Shown here: in pieces, positions 41,542 to 49,467 of the stretch
Position numbering within the stretch: the first letter of the stretch is position 1
Layout of the letters: each line of letters opens with the position of its first letter
Assembly: GCA_021298835.1 (NCBI GenBank)
Contig: JAJTHG010000040.1
Coordinates: forward strand, 1-64,000
Length of the DNA: 64,000 nucleotides
Origin: Gemmatimonadota bacterium
GTDB lineage: Bacteria; Gemmatimonadota; Gemmatimonadetes; Gemmatimonadales; Gemmatimonadaceae
Direction of reading: 5' to 3'
The notes under the pieces: generated by a model
What the model was told of the DNA's origin: nothing
The model's database searches: none
Seen by the model: the letters and a program-made list of their open reading frames with translations, nothing else
Translations under genes and position numbers: made by a program

Positions 41542-42672
41542 GTGCCCACCTTCGCCGCCCTCGGCCTCGCGCCGCCCCTCCTCTCGGCGATCGACGCCCT
41601 CGGGTACGCCGAACCCACGCCCATCCAGGCACAGGCGATCCCGCTGATCCTCAAGGGACGCGACGTCATGGGGCTCGCGCAGACCGGCACCGGCAAGACG
41701 GCCGCCTTCACGCTGCCGATCCTGCACCGGCTCCTCGGGGGGCCCAGGCGCACGCGAGTGGTGATCCTCTCGCCGACGCGCGAACTCTGCCTGCAGATCG
41801 AGGGCAACGTGCGGCAGTATGCGGCCGGGTCGGGACTCGAGGTGGCGCCGATCTACGGGGGCGTGGGCTACGAGGCGCAGGAGGCGGCGCTGGCGGGCGG
41901 CGTGGACATCGTCGCGGCGACGCCGGGGCGGTTGATGGACCACCTCGAGAAGCAGCACGTGGTCTTCGACGACCTCGAGGTCCTCGTGCTCGACGAGGCC
42001 GACCGGATGCTCGACATGGGCTTCGCGCCGCAGATCCAGGCGATCGTGGGGCAGATGCCGTCGTGGCGGCAGACGCTGCTCTTCAGCGCGACGATGCCGC
42101 CGGAGGTGGAGGTGCTCGCGCGGAAGTACCTGCGCAAGCCCGTCGTGGTGCAGGTGGGGCGGCGCTCCTCGGCGGCGAGCACGGTGCGGCACGTGGTGTA
42201 CCCCGTGCCGCGGCCGCGGAAGACGGCGCTGCTGGCCGAGTTGCTGCGCACGGAGGCGGCCGAAGGGCCGGTGCTCGTCTTCACGCGCACCAAGGCGGGG
42301 GCCGACCGCGTGGTGCGCGACCTCGAGGACGCCGGGATCCCGGCCCACGCGATGCACGCCGACAAGGGGCAGGCGCAGCGCGAGCAGGCGCTGGCCGACT
42401 TCAAGGACGGCCGCGTGCGGGTGCTCGTCGCGACCGACATCGCCCAGCGCGGGCTCGACATCTCCGGCATCACCCACGTCGTGAACTACGACGTGCCGCA
42501 GCAGGCCGAGGACTACGTGCACCGCATCGGCCGCACCGGGCGGGCGGCGACGTCCGGCGACGCGATCACGCTCATGTGCGCGGACGAGATCGGCACGGTG
42601 CGGCTGATCGAGCGGGTGCTGGGGCAGGAGATCCCGCGCGTGTCGAAGGCGGGGTTCGACTTCGGGACGTGA
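41542..42672 (+). CDS. DEAD-box ATP-dependent RNA helicase (RhlE-like)
   Basis: Unwinds RNA structures. The 376-residue protein has the Q motif (PTPIQAQAIPL), Walker A AQTGTGKT (Lys52), DEAD (151-154), SAT and the motif VI HRIGRTGR. It is short, with no basic C-terminal extension, so it contains only the helicase core. The GTG start is set by the leaderless promoter element. The helicase could act in ribosome assembly or RNA turnover. Confidence 0.92.
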   Translation: MPTFAALGLAPPLLSAIDALGYAEPTPIQAQAIPLILKGRDVMGLAQTGTGKTAAFTLPILHRLLGGPRRTRVVILSPTRELCLQIEGNVRQYAAGSGLEVAPIYGGVGYEAQEAALAGGVDIVAATPGRLMDHLEKQHVVFDDLEVLVLDEADRMLDMGFAPQIQAIVGQMPSWRQTLLFSATMPPEVEVLARKYLRKPVVVQVGRRSSAASTVRHVVYPVPRPRKTALLAELLRTEAAEGPVLVFTRTKAGADRVVRDLEDAGIPAHAMHADKGQAQREQALADFKDGRVRVLVATDIAQRGLDISGITHVVNYDVPQQAEDYVHRIGRTGRAATSGDAITLMCADEIGTVRLIERVLGQEIPRVSKAGFDFGT

Positions 42673-42735
42673 GCGTCGCGGCCGAGCCGGGCACGGCACG
42701 GGGCACTCCGGACGGTGACGGGGCGAGGCGGCGGG

Positions 42736-43185
42736 ATGCAGACACTGCATGATCGCGGGGTGCGGGCGGCGACGCTCGTCCGCTTCGCGGGGGTTCCGGC
42801 CGACCGGATGCCGCGCTGGGGCCGGATGACGGCACCGCGGATGGTGGTGCACTGCACCGACGCGCTCCGGATGGCCACGGGGGACCTGCCGATCCGGGTC
42901 CTGCCGGTGGGGCGGGTGGTGGGGGCGCTCGGGATCGGGCCCCTGCTCGCGCGGCACGCGCCGTTCCCGAAGGGATCGCCGACCCACCCGACGCTGCTGG
43001 CGCGCGCGCCGGCCGCGTTCGACGCCGAGCTCGCGCGCCTGGCGGCCGCGCTCGACGCCTTCGCCGCGACGCCGCTGCCGAATCGTTGGCCGCCGCACCC
43101 GGTGCTCGGCCGGCTCTCCGGGCGCACGTGGGGCGTGCTCGCGTGGCGGCACCTCGACCACCACCTGCGGCAGTTCGGCGCGTAA
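42736..43185 (+). CDS. DUF1569 / DinB-superfamily protein
   Basis: A 149-residue protein beginning MQTLHDRGVRAATLVRF and containing WGRMTAPRMVVHCTDALRMA, a pattern of the DUF1569 family, four-helix bundles of the DinB superfamily that can bind a metal through histidines. The ATG at 42736 matches the usual family start; a GTG at 42715 would add seven residues. The C-terminal WRHLDHHLRQFG also fits. Function unknown. Confidence 0.75.
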   Translation: MQTLHDRGVRAATLVRFAGVPADRMPRWGRMTAPRMVVHCTDALRMATGDLPIRVLPVGRVVGALGIGPLLARHAPFPKGSPTHPTLLARAPAAFDAELARLAAALDAFAATPLPNRWPPHPVLGRLSGRTWGVLAWRHLDHHLRQFGA

Positions 43186-43221
43186 GCGTGCGGCCGACGC
43201 CCCGGACCCGCTCGTCGTCCC

Positions 43222-43635
43222 TCAGCGGACGCGACCGAGCCGCGAGACGCGCAGCGTCTCGCTGGCGGAACCGCGCGCGAGCACGGCGGTGAGGTTCGCG
43301 GCGCCGGCGGCGAGGCCATCGGCCCGGTAGGTGAGGGTCGGGCGGTTGCTCGCGAGCGTCGCACCATAGGCGGCTCCGACGGCGCGCGCGAGGCGCCAGC
43401 CGGGCTGTTCGGCGACGACGAGGTTCCCCGGCCCGAGGTGCACGGTGACGGCGCGGCCGGAGACCTGGGCGCGCCAGCGGGCGGCGGCGAGCATCCGGGC
43501 GACGTCGTCGCGCGCGCCGCGCGCCAGCCAGCGATCGCGGAACCGGAGCGCGGGGGGGACCGTCACGGCGGTGACGACGCCGACGACCGTGACGACGACC
43601 GTCAACTCGAGCAGCGAGAATCCGGGGCGCCGCAT
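43222..43635 (-). CDS. type IV pilin-like / type II secretion pseudopilin (GspH-like)
   Basis: A 137-residue protein with a short leader RRPGFSLLELTVVVTVVG, the prepilin peptidase cleavage and methylation motif (G|FSLLE), followed by a hydrophobic helix. The C-terminal half is beta-rich as in minor pseudopilins. It stands alone, without other pilus or secretion genes, between a DUF1569 gene and the divergent phosphofructokinase gene. A TATCGT element lies 6 bases before its ATG. Confidence 0.78.
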   Translation of the reverse strand: MRRPGFSLLELTVVVTVVGVVTAVTVPPALRFRDRWLARGARDDVARMLAAARWRAQVSGRAVTVHLGPGNLVVAEQPGWRLARAVGAAYGATLASNRPTLTYRADGLAAGAANLTAVLARGSASETLRVSRLGRVR

Positions 43636-43641
43636 GGCGGG

Positions 43642-43647
43642 ACGATA
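43642..43647 (-). promoter_or_regulatory. -10-like TATCGT element, leaderless geometry
   Basis: On the minus strand TATCGT is followed by 6 bases and the ATG of the pseudopilin at 43635. Confidence 0.45.
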
Positions 43648-43727
43648 GCCGGGCGCGGCGGCGCAGGCGGGGCCGAGATCGTGCGAGCAGCATCCGCCGA
43701 TTGCTTGCCGTCGGCTGCGCCGCCCCC

Positions 43728-43733
43728 TAGGGT
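43728..43733 (+). promoter_or_regulatory. -10-like TAGGGT element before pfkA
   Basis: TAGGGT lies 46 bases before the GTG start of the phosphofructokinase, giving a leader of about 40 bases. Confidence 0.3.
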
Positions 43734-43779
43734 GAGCGGATCCGGCGACCGCGCCGGCGACCTTCACCCCAAGCGACCC

Positions 43780-44859
43780 GTGCGTGTAGCCATTTCCACC
43801 GGCGGCGGCGATGCCCCCGGCCTCAATGCGGTCATCCGGACCGCCGTGCTCTCCGGCCTCAACCGCGGCTGGGACGTCCTCGGCATCAGGAAGGGCTTCG
43901 GCGGCCTGCTCGGCGACGACGGCGTCGAGTCCCTCACGCGCGACCGGGTGCGCGGCATCGGTGCGCTGGGCGGCACGATCCTGCGCACGACCAACCGCGG
44001 GAACCCGTTCTCGTGGCCGGTGCAGCAGCCCGACGGCACGTGGGTCCGGGTGGATCGCTCGGACGAGCTGATCGCCCATGCGCGGCAACTGGGCATCGAC
44101 GCGATGATCTGCATCGGCGGCGACGGCACGCTGGCGATCGCCAACCAGCTCGTCGAGAAGGGGATGAACGTCATCGGCGTGCCGAAGACCATCGACAACG
44201 ACGTCGCCGGCACGATCTCGACCTTCGGCTTCGACACCGCGGTGGGCACGGCGATCGAGGCGATCGACAAGCTCAAGACGACGGCCGAGTCGCACGACCG
44301 CGTGATCGTGATGGAAGTCATGGGGCGCGATGCCGGCTTCATCGCGCTCTACTCCGGGCTTGCGGCGGGCGCGGACGCGATCCTGATCCCCGAGATTCCC
44401 TTCTCGATCGAGAAGGTCGCGCAGAAGGTGATGGAGCGCGAGCGGATGGGGCGTCACTTCTCGATCGTCGTCGTGGCCGAGGGTGCGGCGCCGGTGGGCG
44501 GCGAGGTGAGCATCATCGGCGAGTCCATGCCGGGGCAGGAGAAGCGCGTCGGCGGGCTGGCGGGACGGCTCGCGTACCAGCTGCAGGAGACGACCGGGAA
44601 GGAGTCGCGCTCCCTCGTCCTCGGGCATCTGCAGCGCGGCGGCACCCCGACCGGCTACGACCGCGCGCTGGCGGCCCGTTTCGGCGGCGCGGCCATCCGG
44701 GCGGTGGCCGACGGCAAGTGGGGGCACATGGTGGCCCTCAAGTCGCCCGACATCGTCACGGTGCCGATGTCGGAGGCGCTCGCGCAGACCAAGCGCGTTC
44801 CGCTGGACGGTGACATGGTGCGGACGGCCCGGGAGGTCGGGATCTCGTTCGGCGACTGA
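43780..44859 (+). CDS. pfkA: 6-phosphofructokinase
   Basis: Phosphorylates fructose-6-phosphate, the committing step of glycolysis. The 359-residue protein has STGGGDAPGLNAVIR at the start, GGDGT (Gly113-Thr117) and PKTIDND with the catalytic base Asp139. Glycine at the position of E. coli Gly104 (Gly116) is typical for ATP use, while lysine at the E. coli Gly124 position (Lys136) is found in many pyrophosphate enzymes and in some ATP enzymes of actinobacteria. The phosphate donor is therefore uncertain. The start is GTG 43780, in front of VRVAIS. Confidence 0.92.
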   Translation: MRVAISTGGGDAPGLNAVIRTAVLSGLNRGWDVLGIRKGFGGLLGDDGVESLTRDRVRGIGALGGTILRTTNRGNPFSWPVQQPDGTWVRVDRSDELIAHARQLGIDAMICIGGDGTLAIANQLVEKGMNVIGVPKTIDNDVAGTISTFGFDTAVGTAIEAIDKLKTTAESHDRVIVMEVMGRDAGFIALYSGLAAGADAILIPEIPFSIEKVAQKVMERERMGRHFSIVVVAEGAAPVGGEVSIIGESMPGQEKRVGGLAGRLAYQLQETTGKESRSLVLGHLQRGGTPTGYDRALAARFGGAAIRAVADGKWGHMVALKSPDIVTVPMSEALAQTKRVPLDGDMVRTAREVGISFGD

Positions 44860-44894
44860 CCGGTCGATACTCCGTGGCAGGACGTCCTCTCGCC

Positions 44895-44910
44895 GGGACG
44901 GGGGCGTCCC
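44895..44910 (+). terminator. short hairpin after pfkA
   Basis: GGGACG-GGGG-CGTCCC, six perfect pairs with a 4-base loop, lies in the 175-base gap after pfkA. No T run follows. The rest of the gap shows only a weak TTAGTT element at 44976-44981 ahead of the next gene. Confidence 0.25.
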
Positions 44911-45034
44911 CGCCAAGGGACGGCAGGCGGTGCCGCTCGGGGGTCGCTTCGCGCAACTTTCGGCACGGCAAGGGGTTAGTTCCCGGTGCGCATCGGCGCG
45001 CACTGGCACTCGAGTTGCTCCTGCTTCGGGCGAT

Positions 45035-46102
45035 ATGGCGGCAATGGTTCGTATCCAGACACTGGGGTGGGCGCTGGCGGTGGCCGCGGCCGGGCCGTCG
45101 CTTGCGCTGGCGCAGGCGGCCGCGGGCCGGCAGAAGCCGGCACCGGCACCGGTGAAGGCGGCGCCGGCCGAACCGGCGCCGGCCCCCGCCCCGGCGCGCG
45201 ACGACGAGGTGCCGCGCGAGTACGAGCCGCCGGCGGGGCTGTGCCGCGTGTGGGTGGACGGCGTCCCGGCCGACCGGCAGCCCGCCCCGACGGATTGCGC
45301 GACCGCCGTGCGCAACCGTCCCAACAACGCGCGCGTGATCTTCGGCGCCAACACCGACGCGGCGATGACCCGCGCCAAGCGGCAGCTGAGCGGAGGTGAG
45401 CTCGACACGCGCGTCGAGCAGGGGCCGCGCCGCGACGGCCGCCGGACGCCGCCGGTGGACGACGAGTTCCTGCAGCGGTTGCAGGCCGGCGACATCTGCA
45501 TCGACCGCAACCACGACGGCCGCTGCGACGACGTCGCGGCCGGCTCGGACGGCTGCCTCGACGCCAACCGCGACGGCCGCTGCGACGACGCGCGCTACGA
45601 CCTCAACTACATCTTCGGCGGCGCGCAACCGGGTCCGTTGCTGCCCCCCGGGGCGCAGGCGCGCGGCAGCTACGGCGGCCCGCCGGCGGGCGAGGGGGGC
45701 TTCCGCATGGGCTCGGCGCTTGGCCTCGGTCCGACGCCGGGTGCCGCGGGCGCGGGCCTCGGCACGGTCTTCTGCTTCGACCGCAACCACGACGGCCGCT
45801 GCGACGAGCCGTGGTCCGACGGCTCGGCGATCCCGCAGACGCTGCCCGAGATGGAGGCGGCGGTGCGGCTGCGCCGCGGCGAGGCGAGCTACGATATCCA
45901 GCGCTGGCTCCGGCGCACCGACCTGATTCCTCGGCTGACGCGCTCGCGGACCGGTGGGGTGAACGGGCCGATCGAGCGGGTGACGTGGATGGACCAGACC
46001 GGCGACGTCGTGCAGGTGTGGACGGACCGGGACCTCGACGGGATCGCGGACCGGGTGGAGATCTTCGCGCAGGGACGCCGGGTGCAGCTGATCGAGCGGT
46101 AA
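45035..46102 (+). CDS. exported protein with four EF-hand-like calcium loops, three bounded by cysteines
   Basis: A 355-residue product with a signal sequence (IQTLGWALAVAAAGPSLALAQ) and an Ala/Pro linker. It holds three close repeats of the form C-x-D-x-N-x-D-G-R-C-D-(D/E), starting at Cys155, Cys174 and Cys247, and a fourth loop DRDLDGIAD near residue 331 without cysteines. The DxNxDGxxD spacing is that of a calcium-binding EF-hand or thrombospondin type 3 loop; the two cysteines of each unit probably form a disulfide outside the cell. An ATG at 45044 is an alternative start. I know no named family with this exact layout. Confidence 0.65.
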   Translation: MAAMVRIQTLGWALAVAAAGPSLALAQAAAGRQKPAPAPVKAAPAEPAPAPAPARDDEVPREYEPPAGLCRVWVDGVPADRQPAPTDCATAVRNRPNNARVIFGANTDAAMTRAKRQLSGGELDTRVEQGPRRDGRRTPPVDDEFLQRLQAGDICIDRNHDGRCDDVAAGSDGCLDANRDGRCDDARYDLNYIFGGAQPGPLLPPGAQARGSYGGPPAGEGGFRMGSALGLGPTPGAAGAGLGTVFCFDRNHDGRCDEPWSDGSAIPQTLPEMEAAVRLRRGEASYDIQRWLRRTDLIPRLTRSRTGGVNGPIERVTWMDQTGDVVQVWTDRDLDGIADRVEIFAQGRRVQLIER

Positions 46103-46150
46103 GGGGCGGCGCGTCCGGCGGGACGTGGTGTCCGCCGGGATCGCCCGCGC

Positions 46151-46156
46151 TAGCTT
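46151..46156 (+). promoter_or_regulatory. -10-like TAGCTT element, leaderless geometry
   Basis: TAGCTT is followed by 5 bases and the GTG start of the DEAH helicase at 46162. A near-perfect hairpin (46114-46140) precedes it and may end the preceding transcript. Confidence 0.5.
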
Positions 46157-46161
46157 GCGTC

Positions 46162-48891
46162 GTGCGCGCGATCCGCGACCAGTACCTCCCCCCCGACCAC
46201 GACGCGTTCGTCCGGTCCGAGCCCCCCACCGGCCGCGTCATCGTCGTGGCGCCGACGCGGGCGGCGTGCGAGACGATCGAGCTGGCCTTCACGCTCGACC
46301 TCGAGACCTTCCTCCTCCGGACGAAGCGCGACCAGCTCCTGCGCCTCGCGCGGAGCGGGCGCGGCTTCGGCATCGTCGCGGGCACCGGGACGGGCAAGAC
46401 GCTCGCCGTCAAGCCGATCGCCGAGCAGATCCTCAGGACGCGGGACCTGCGCGTGGGCGTCGTCAATCGCGAGCGCGAGGCGACGCCCGAGACGCCGACC
46501 TGGAACGTCATCATCGTCACCACCGGCATCGCCCGGCGCTGGTTCCAGGACGGCGACATCCAGCCGCGGGACACCCTGGTGGTGGACGAGATCCACCAGA
46601 CCTCGGCGGAGCTCGAGCTGGTGCTCGCGCTCGGCAAGCGCACGGGGGTGCGGTTCGTGTGGCTCTCGGCCACGGTGGATCCCACGTTCTACGCGCGCTA
46701 CCTCGGTACGCCGGACGTGCTCGAGGTGAGCGCGTTCGACCCGGCGAAGGCGGCGACGGTGGAGATCCGCAACGTGCCGCCGGTGGAGTTCATGAGCGAC
46801 CGCTTCCTGCGCGGGGTGCGGCAGGAGCGGCGGGGGGTCGCGGTCTTCCTGCCGACGCGCGCGGCGACCGAGCAGGTGGCGGCCGCGATCGGCGACCGCT
46901 GGCCGGGGATCACCACCGCGCACTACCACGGCGGCGAGCCGATCCGCGTCATCCGGCCGTTCCTCGAGGGCGAGGTGCCGAAGCCGTTCGTGCTCGCGAT
47001 GACGGCGGCCGGCCAGAGCGCGATCACCGTGCCGGGGCTCGACACGGTGATCATCGACGACTCGCGCTTCGCCAACGTCATCCAGCGCGGGCGCAACGTG
47101 CTCACGCGGGTGCACCTCGGCGCCAACGAGCTGCTGCAGATGGCGGGGCGCGTGCACGGGCGCGTGGAGGGCGGTCGCGTGTTCATCCTGAGCGACCGCG
47201 ACCTGCACTTCGCGTCGCTCCGGCCGGAGGTGCCCGAGTTCCAGCTCGCCGGCGACAGCGAGCGGGTGGCGCTCACGTGTGCCGACCTCGGGGTTCGCGC
47301 CGACGACCTCGAGCTGCCGGTGGCGCTCGACCGCACGGCATACCGGCAGGCGGTGGCGCGGCTCGAGTCGCGCGGCATCATCGAGCACGGCCGGCTGACG
47401 GGGTACGGCCGCGACGTCGAGAAGCTCCCCGTCGAGCGGCCGTGGGCCGAACTGCTCGTGCACGCCGACGACGCGCTCGTGCCCTACGTGAGCGTGATGG
47501 CGAGCATCGAGTCGCTGCACCGCATGACGCGCGAGGACCGCAACCTCGAGGGGCTCGTGGTGCCCGGCAGCGACCACCTGACGGCGTACAACGTCTATGC
47601 CGCCGCGTTCCGCCGGTGCGGCCACATCGGCGAGGTGTACGGGTTGCCGCGCCAGCTCTTCCGCGAGGGGATCGCGGACTGGGCGGAGCGGACGGGGGTG
47701 CTGGTGAAGGCGCTCGAGGACGCGGCGCTGGCGATGGCGAGCGTGTATCGCGCGCTGTCGCTGCCGCTCCCCACCGAGATGCCGCCGGCCACCGACCGCG
47801 TGCTCGATGCGTGGCGCGAGCTTGTCGCCCGGTACATGCCCTTCGACCTCGTCGTCGAGGAGGAGACCGCCGACGGCCAGCACGCCCGCGTGAGCAAGAC
47901 GAGCGTCTGCGGCTCGTGGGGCGCCGTGGCCGGCACGCTGCGCTACTTCGCCGACCGGCAGGGGATCCCGCGCGCGAGCATCGAAGGGACGCAGCTGCCG
48001 GTGGACCGCCTGCGGGCGCACGCGACGCGGCACCCGCCGCGACCGGCCTACGACCCGCGCCGCCGGCACGACCCGCTCGTGCTCGAGTCGCGCGTCGAGT
48101 ACCACGGCTTCGAGCTCGAGCGCGAGACGGAGACGCTCGACCGCTTCCCGCCCGGCCGCGAGGACGAGGTACGGCGCGTGCTCGCCGACGCGCTCGCGCG
48201 CGGTGTGGCGCACCATCCGGCGCCGGCGCGCAACGCCGCGGTGATCGAGCAGGTGCGCGAACTCTGGCGCCGGAGCGGCGGCGACACCGCGCGGCTGGGG
48301 CTGGCCGAGCTGACCGACGAGTACGCGCGCCGGCTCGCCGACGTGCGCGACATGCGCGGCTTCCGCGCGACGGCGCTGCGGATGCACCTCGGGGAGTTCG
48401 TCGCGGGGCCGCAGCGCGAGGCGCTCGAGGCGCTGCCCGGCGCCGTGACGGTGCGCGACCGCGAGGTGCCGCTCGACTACGACGTGGACGACGGTCCCGA
48501 CGGGCCGGTGGGCGTGGTGCGGCTGCGGCTGCCGGAGAAGCTCGCGCGCACGCTCACCGAGGCGGAGCTCCCGGCGCTCGACCGGCCGGTGCGCTTCACC
48601 GTGCTGCGCGGCCAGCGCGGGGCGGTCCGGGCGGACACGCTCGCGGCGCTGCAGGACGCCCTGGACGCGCCCTGGTCGCCCGACGAGGTGCGGCCGCCGC
48701 GCGAGCGGGACGAGCGGCAGTCGCGCGACGAGCGCGAGGTGCGGCGGCTGGCGCGGCAGTTCCAGGGGCGCGGGCGCGGTCCGCAGGGGCGCGGGGGCGG
48801 CCGTCCGGGCGGGGGACACGGCCGCGACGACGTGCGCGACGGCCATCGCGGGCGCGGCGGCCGGCCGGGCGGGGGACGGCGCGGGCGGTAG
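46162..48891 (+). CDS. DEAH-box helicase (HrpA/HrpB-like) with RG-rich tail
   Basis: A 909-residue superfamily 2 helicase. It has Walker A GTGTGKT (Lys79), Walker B DEIH (142-145), LSATVD (motif III) and a helicase C domain where the usual QRxGRxGR motif VI reads QMAGRVHGR. The C-terminal part contains VRDREVPLDYDVDDG and VRLRLPEKLART, resembling the HrpB end domain. The last 60 residues are Gly/Arg-rich (RGRGPQGRGGGRPGGG), an RGG-like RNA-binding tail. The start is GTG with a leaderless promoter element. RNA helicase activity is likely; partner RNA unknown. Confidence 0.82.
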   Translation: MRAIRDQYLPPDHDAFVRSEPPTGRVIVVAPTRAACETIELAFTLDLETFLLRTKRDQLLRLARSGRGFGIVAGTGTGKTLAVKPIAEQILRTRDLRVGVVNREREATPETPTWNVIIVTTGIARRWFQDGDIQPRDTLVVDEIHQTSAELELVLALGKRTGVRFVWLSATVDPTFYARYLGTPDVLEVSAFDPAKAATVEIRNVPPVEFMSDRFLRGVRQERRGVAVFLPTRAATEQVAAAIGDRWPGITTAHYHGGEPIRVIRPFLEGEVPKPFVLAMTAAGQSAITVPGLDTVIIDDSRFANVIQRGRNVLTRVHLGANELLQMAGRVHGRVEGGRVFILSDRDLHFASLRPEVPEFQLAGDSERVALTCADLGVRADDLELPVALDRTAYRQAVARLESRGIIEHGRLTGYGRDVEKLPVERPWAELLVHADDALVPYVSVMASIESLHRMTREDRNLEGLVVPGSDHLTAYNVYAAAFRRCGHIGEVYGLPRQLFREGIADWAERTGVLVKALEDAALAMASVYRALSLPLPTEMPPATDRVLDAWRELVARYMPFDLVVEEETADGQHARVSKTSVCGSWGAVAGTLRYFADRQGIPRASIEGTQLPVDRLRAHATRHPPRPAYDPRRRHDPLVLESRVEYHGFELERETETLDRFPPGREDEVRRVLADALARGVAHHPAPARNAAVIEQVRELWRRSGGDTARLGLAELTDEYARRLADVRDMRGFRATALRMHLGEFVAGPQREALEALPGAVTVRDREVPLDYDVDDGPDGPVGVVRLRLPEKLARTLTEAELPALDRPVRFTVLRGQRGAVRADTLAALQDALDAPWSPDEVRPPRERDERQSRDEREVRRLARQFQGRGRGPQGRGGGRPGGGHGRDDVRDGHRGRGGRPGGGRRGR

Positions 48892-48941
48892 CCGCTGCGC
48901 GCCACCCCCCGCGACCGGGGCCACGCTCCGCGCGCCGCGCC

Positions 48942-49454
48942 TCAGTCCGGCAGGTCCGCTTCGTACGTCTCCTGCAGGTACGCCACGAACCCGCGCGCCT
49001 CGTAGCTGCGTCTCGCGTGCGGATGGTCGAGCGTGCAGGTGTGGAGCCACACGTGCGTCGCCCCCAGAGCGAAGGCCTCGTCCACCACGGCCGTGAGGAA
49101 GCCCTTGCCGATGCCGACGCCGATCGCGTCCGGCACGAGCCCGAAGTACGCGATCTCCACCGCGCCGTCGCTGTGCCGCTCGAGCTCGGCGTAGCCGAGG
49201 ACGGCCTCCCCCTGCTCGAGGCGGAGGACACGGACGCCGGGCTTGGCGAGCTGTGCGGCCAGCATGTCGTCGGGCCACGCGTTGCGGTCGAGCCAGTGCC
49301 ACGGGCCGCCGACCTCGGCGTACATCGCGCGGTAGAGCGCCACCGGGCAGTCGGCCAGGTGGCGCACGGTCAGCCCCGGGGGCAGGGGACGCGCGGCCAG
49401 CTGCGCGTGGGACTTGAGGCGCAGGTAGGTGCGTGTGACGGAAACGAGGGGCAT
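48942..49454 (-). CDS. GNAT family N-acetyltransferase
   Basis: A 170-residue acetyltransferase of the GNAT fold. It shows VEIAYFGLVPDAIGVGIGKGF, the acetyl-CoA pyrophosphate loop region, and the C-terminal HARRSYEARGFVAY that closes the active site. It is a stand-alone enzyme with unknown acceptor. It is divergent from the P1 peptidase gene with overlapping -10 elements at 49459-49465. Confidence 0.8.
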   Translation of the reverse strand: MPLVSVTRTYLRLKSHAQLAARPLPPGLTVRHLADCPVALYRAMYAEVGGPWHWLDRNAWPDDMLAAQLAKPGVRVLRLEQGEAVLGYAELERHSDGAVEIAYFGLVPDAIGVGIGKGFLTAVVDEAFALGATHVWLHTCTLDHPHARRSYEARGFVAYLQETYEADLPD

Positions 49455-49458
49455 GGTG

Positions 49459-49465
49459 TAGGATA
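49459..49465. promoter_or_regulatory. overlapping -10-like elements for divergent genes
   Basis: TAGGAT on the plus strand (49459-49464) and TATCCT on the minus strand (49460-49465) share five bases. The minus copy lies 5 bases before the GNAT ATG; the plus copy 3 bases before the ATG at 49468, which is tight. Polymerases could not use both at once. Confidence 0.4.
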
Positions 49466-49467
49466 CG

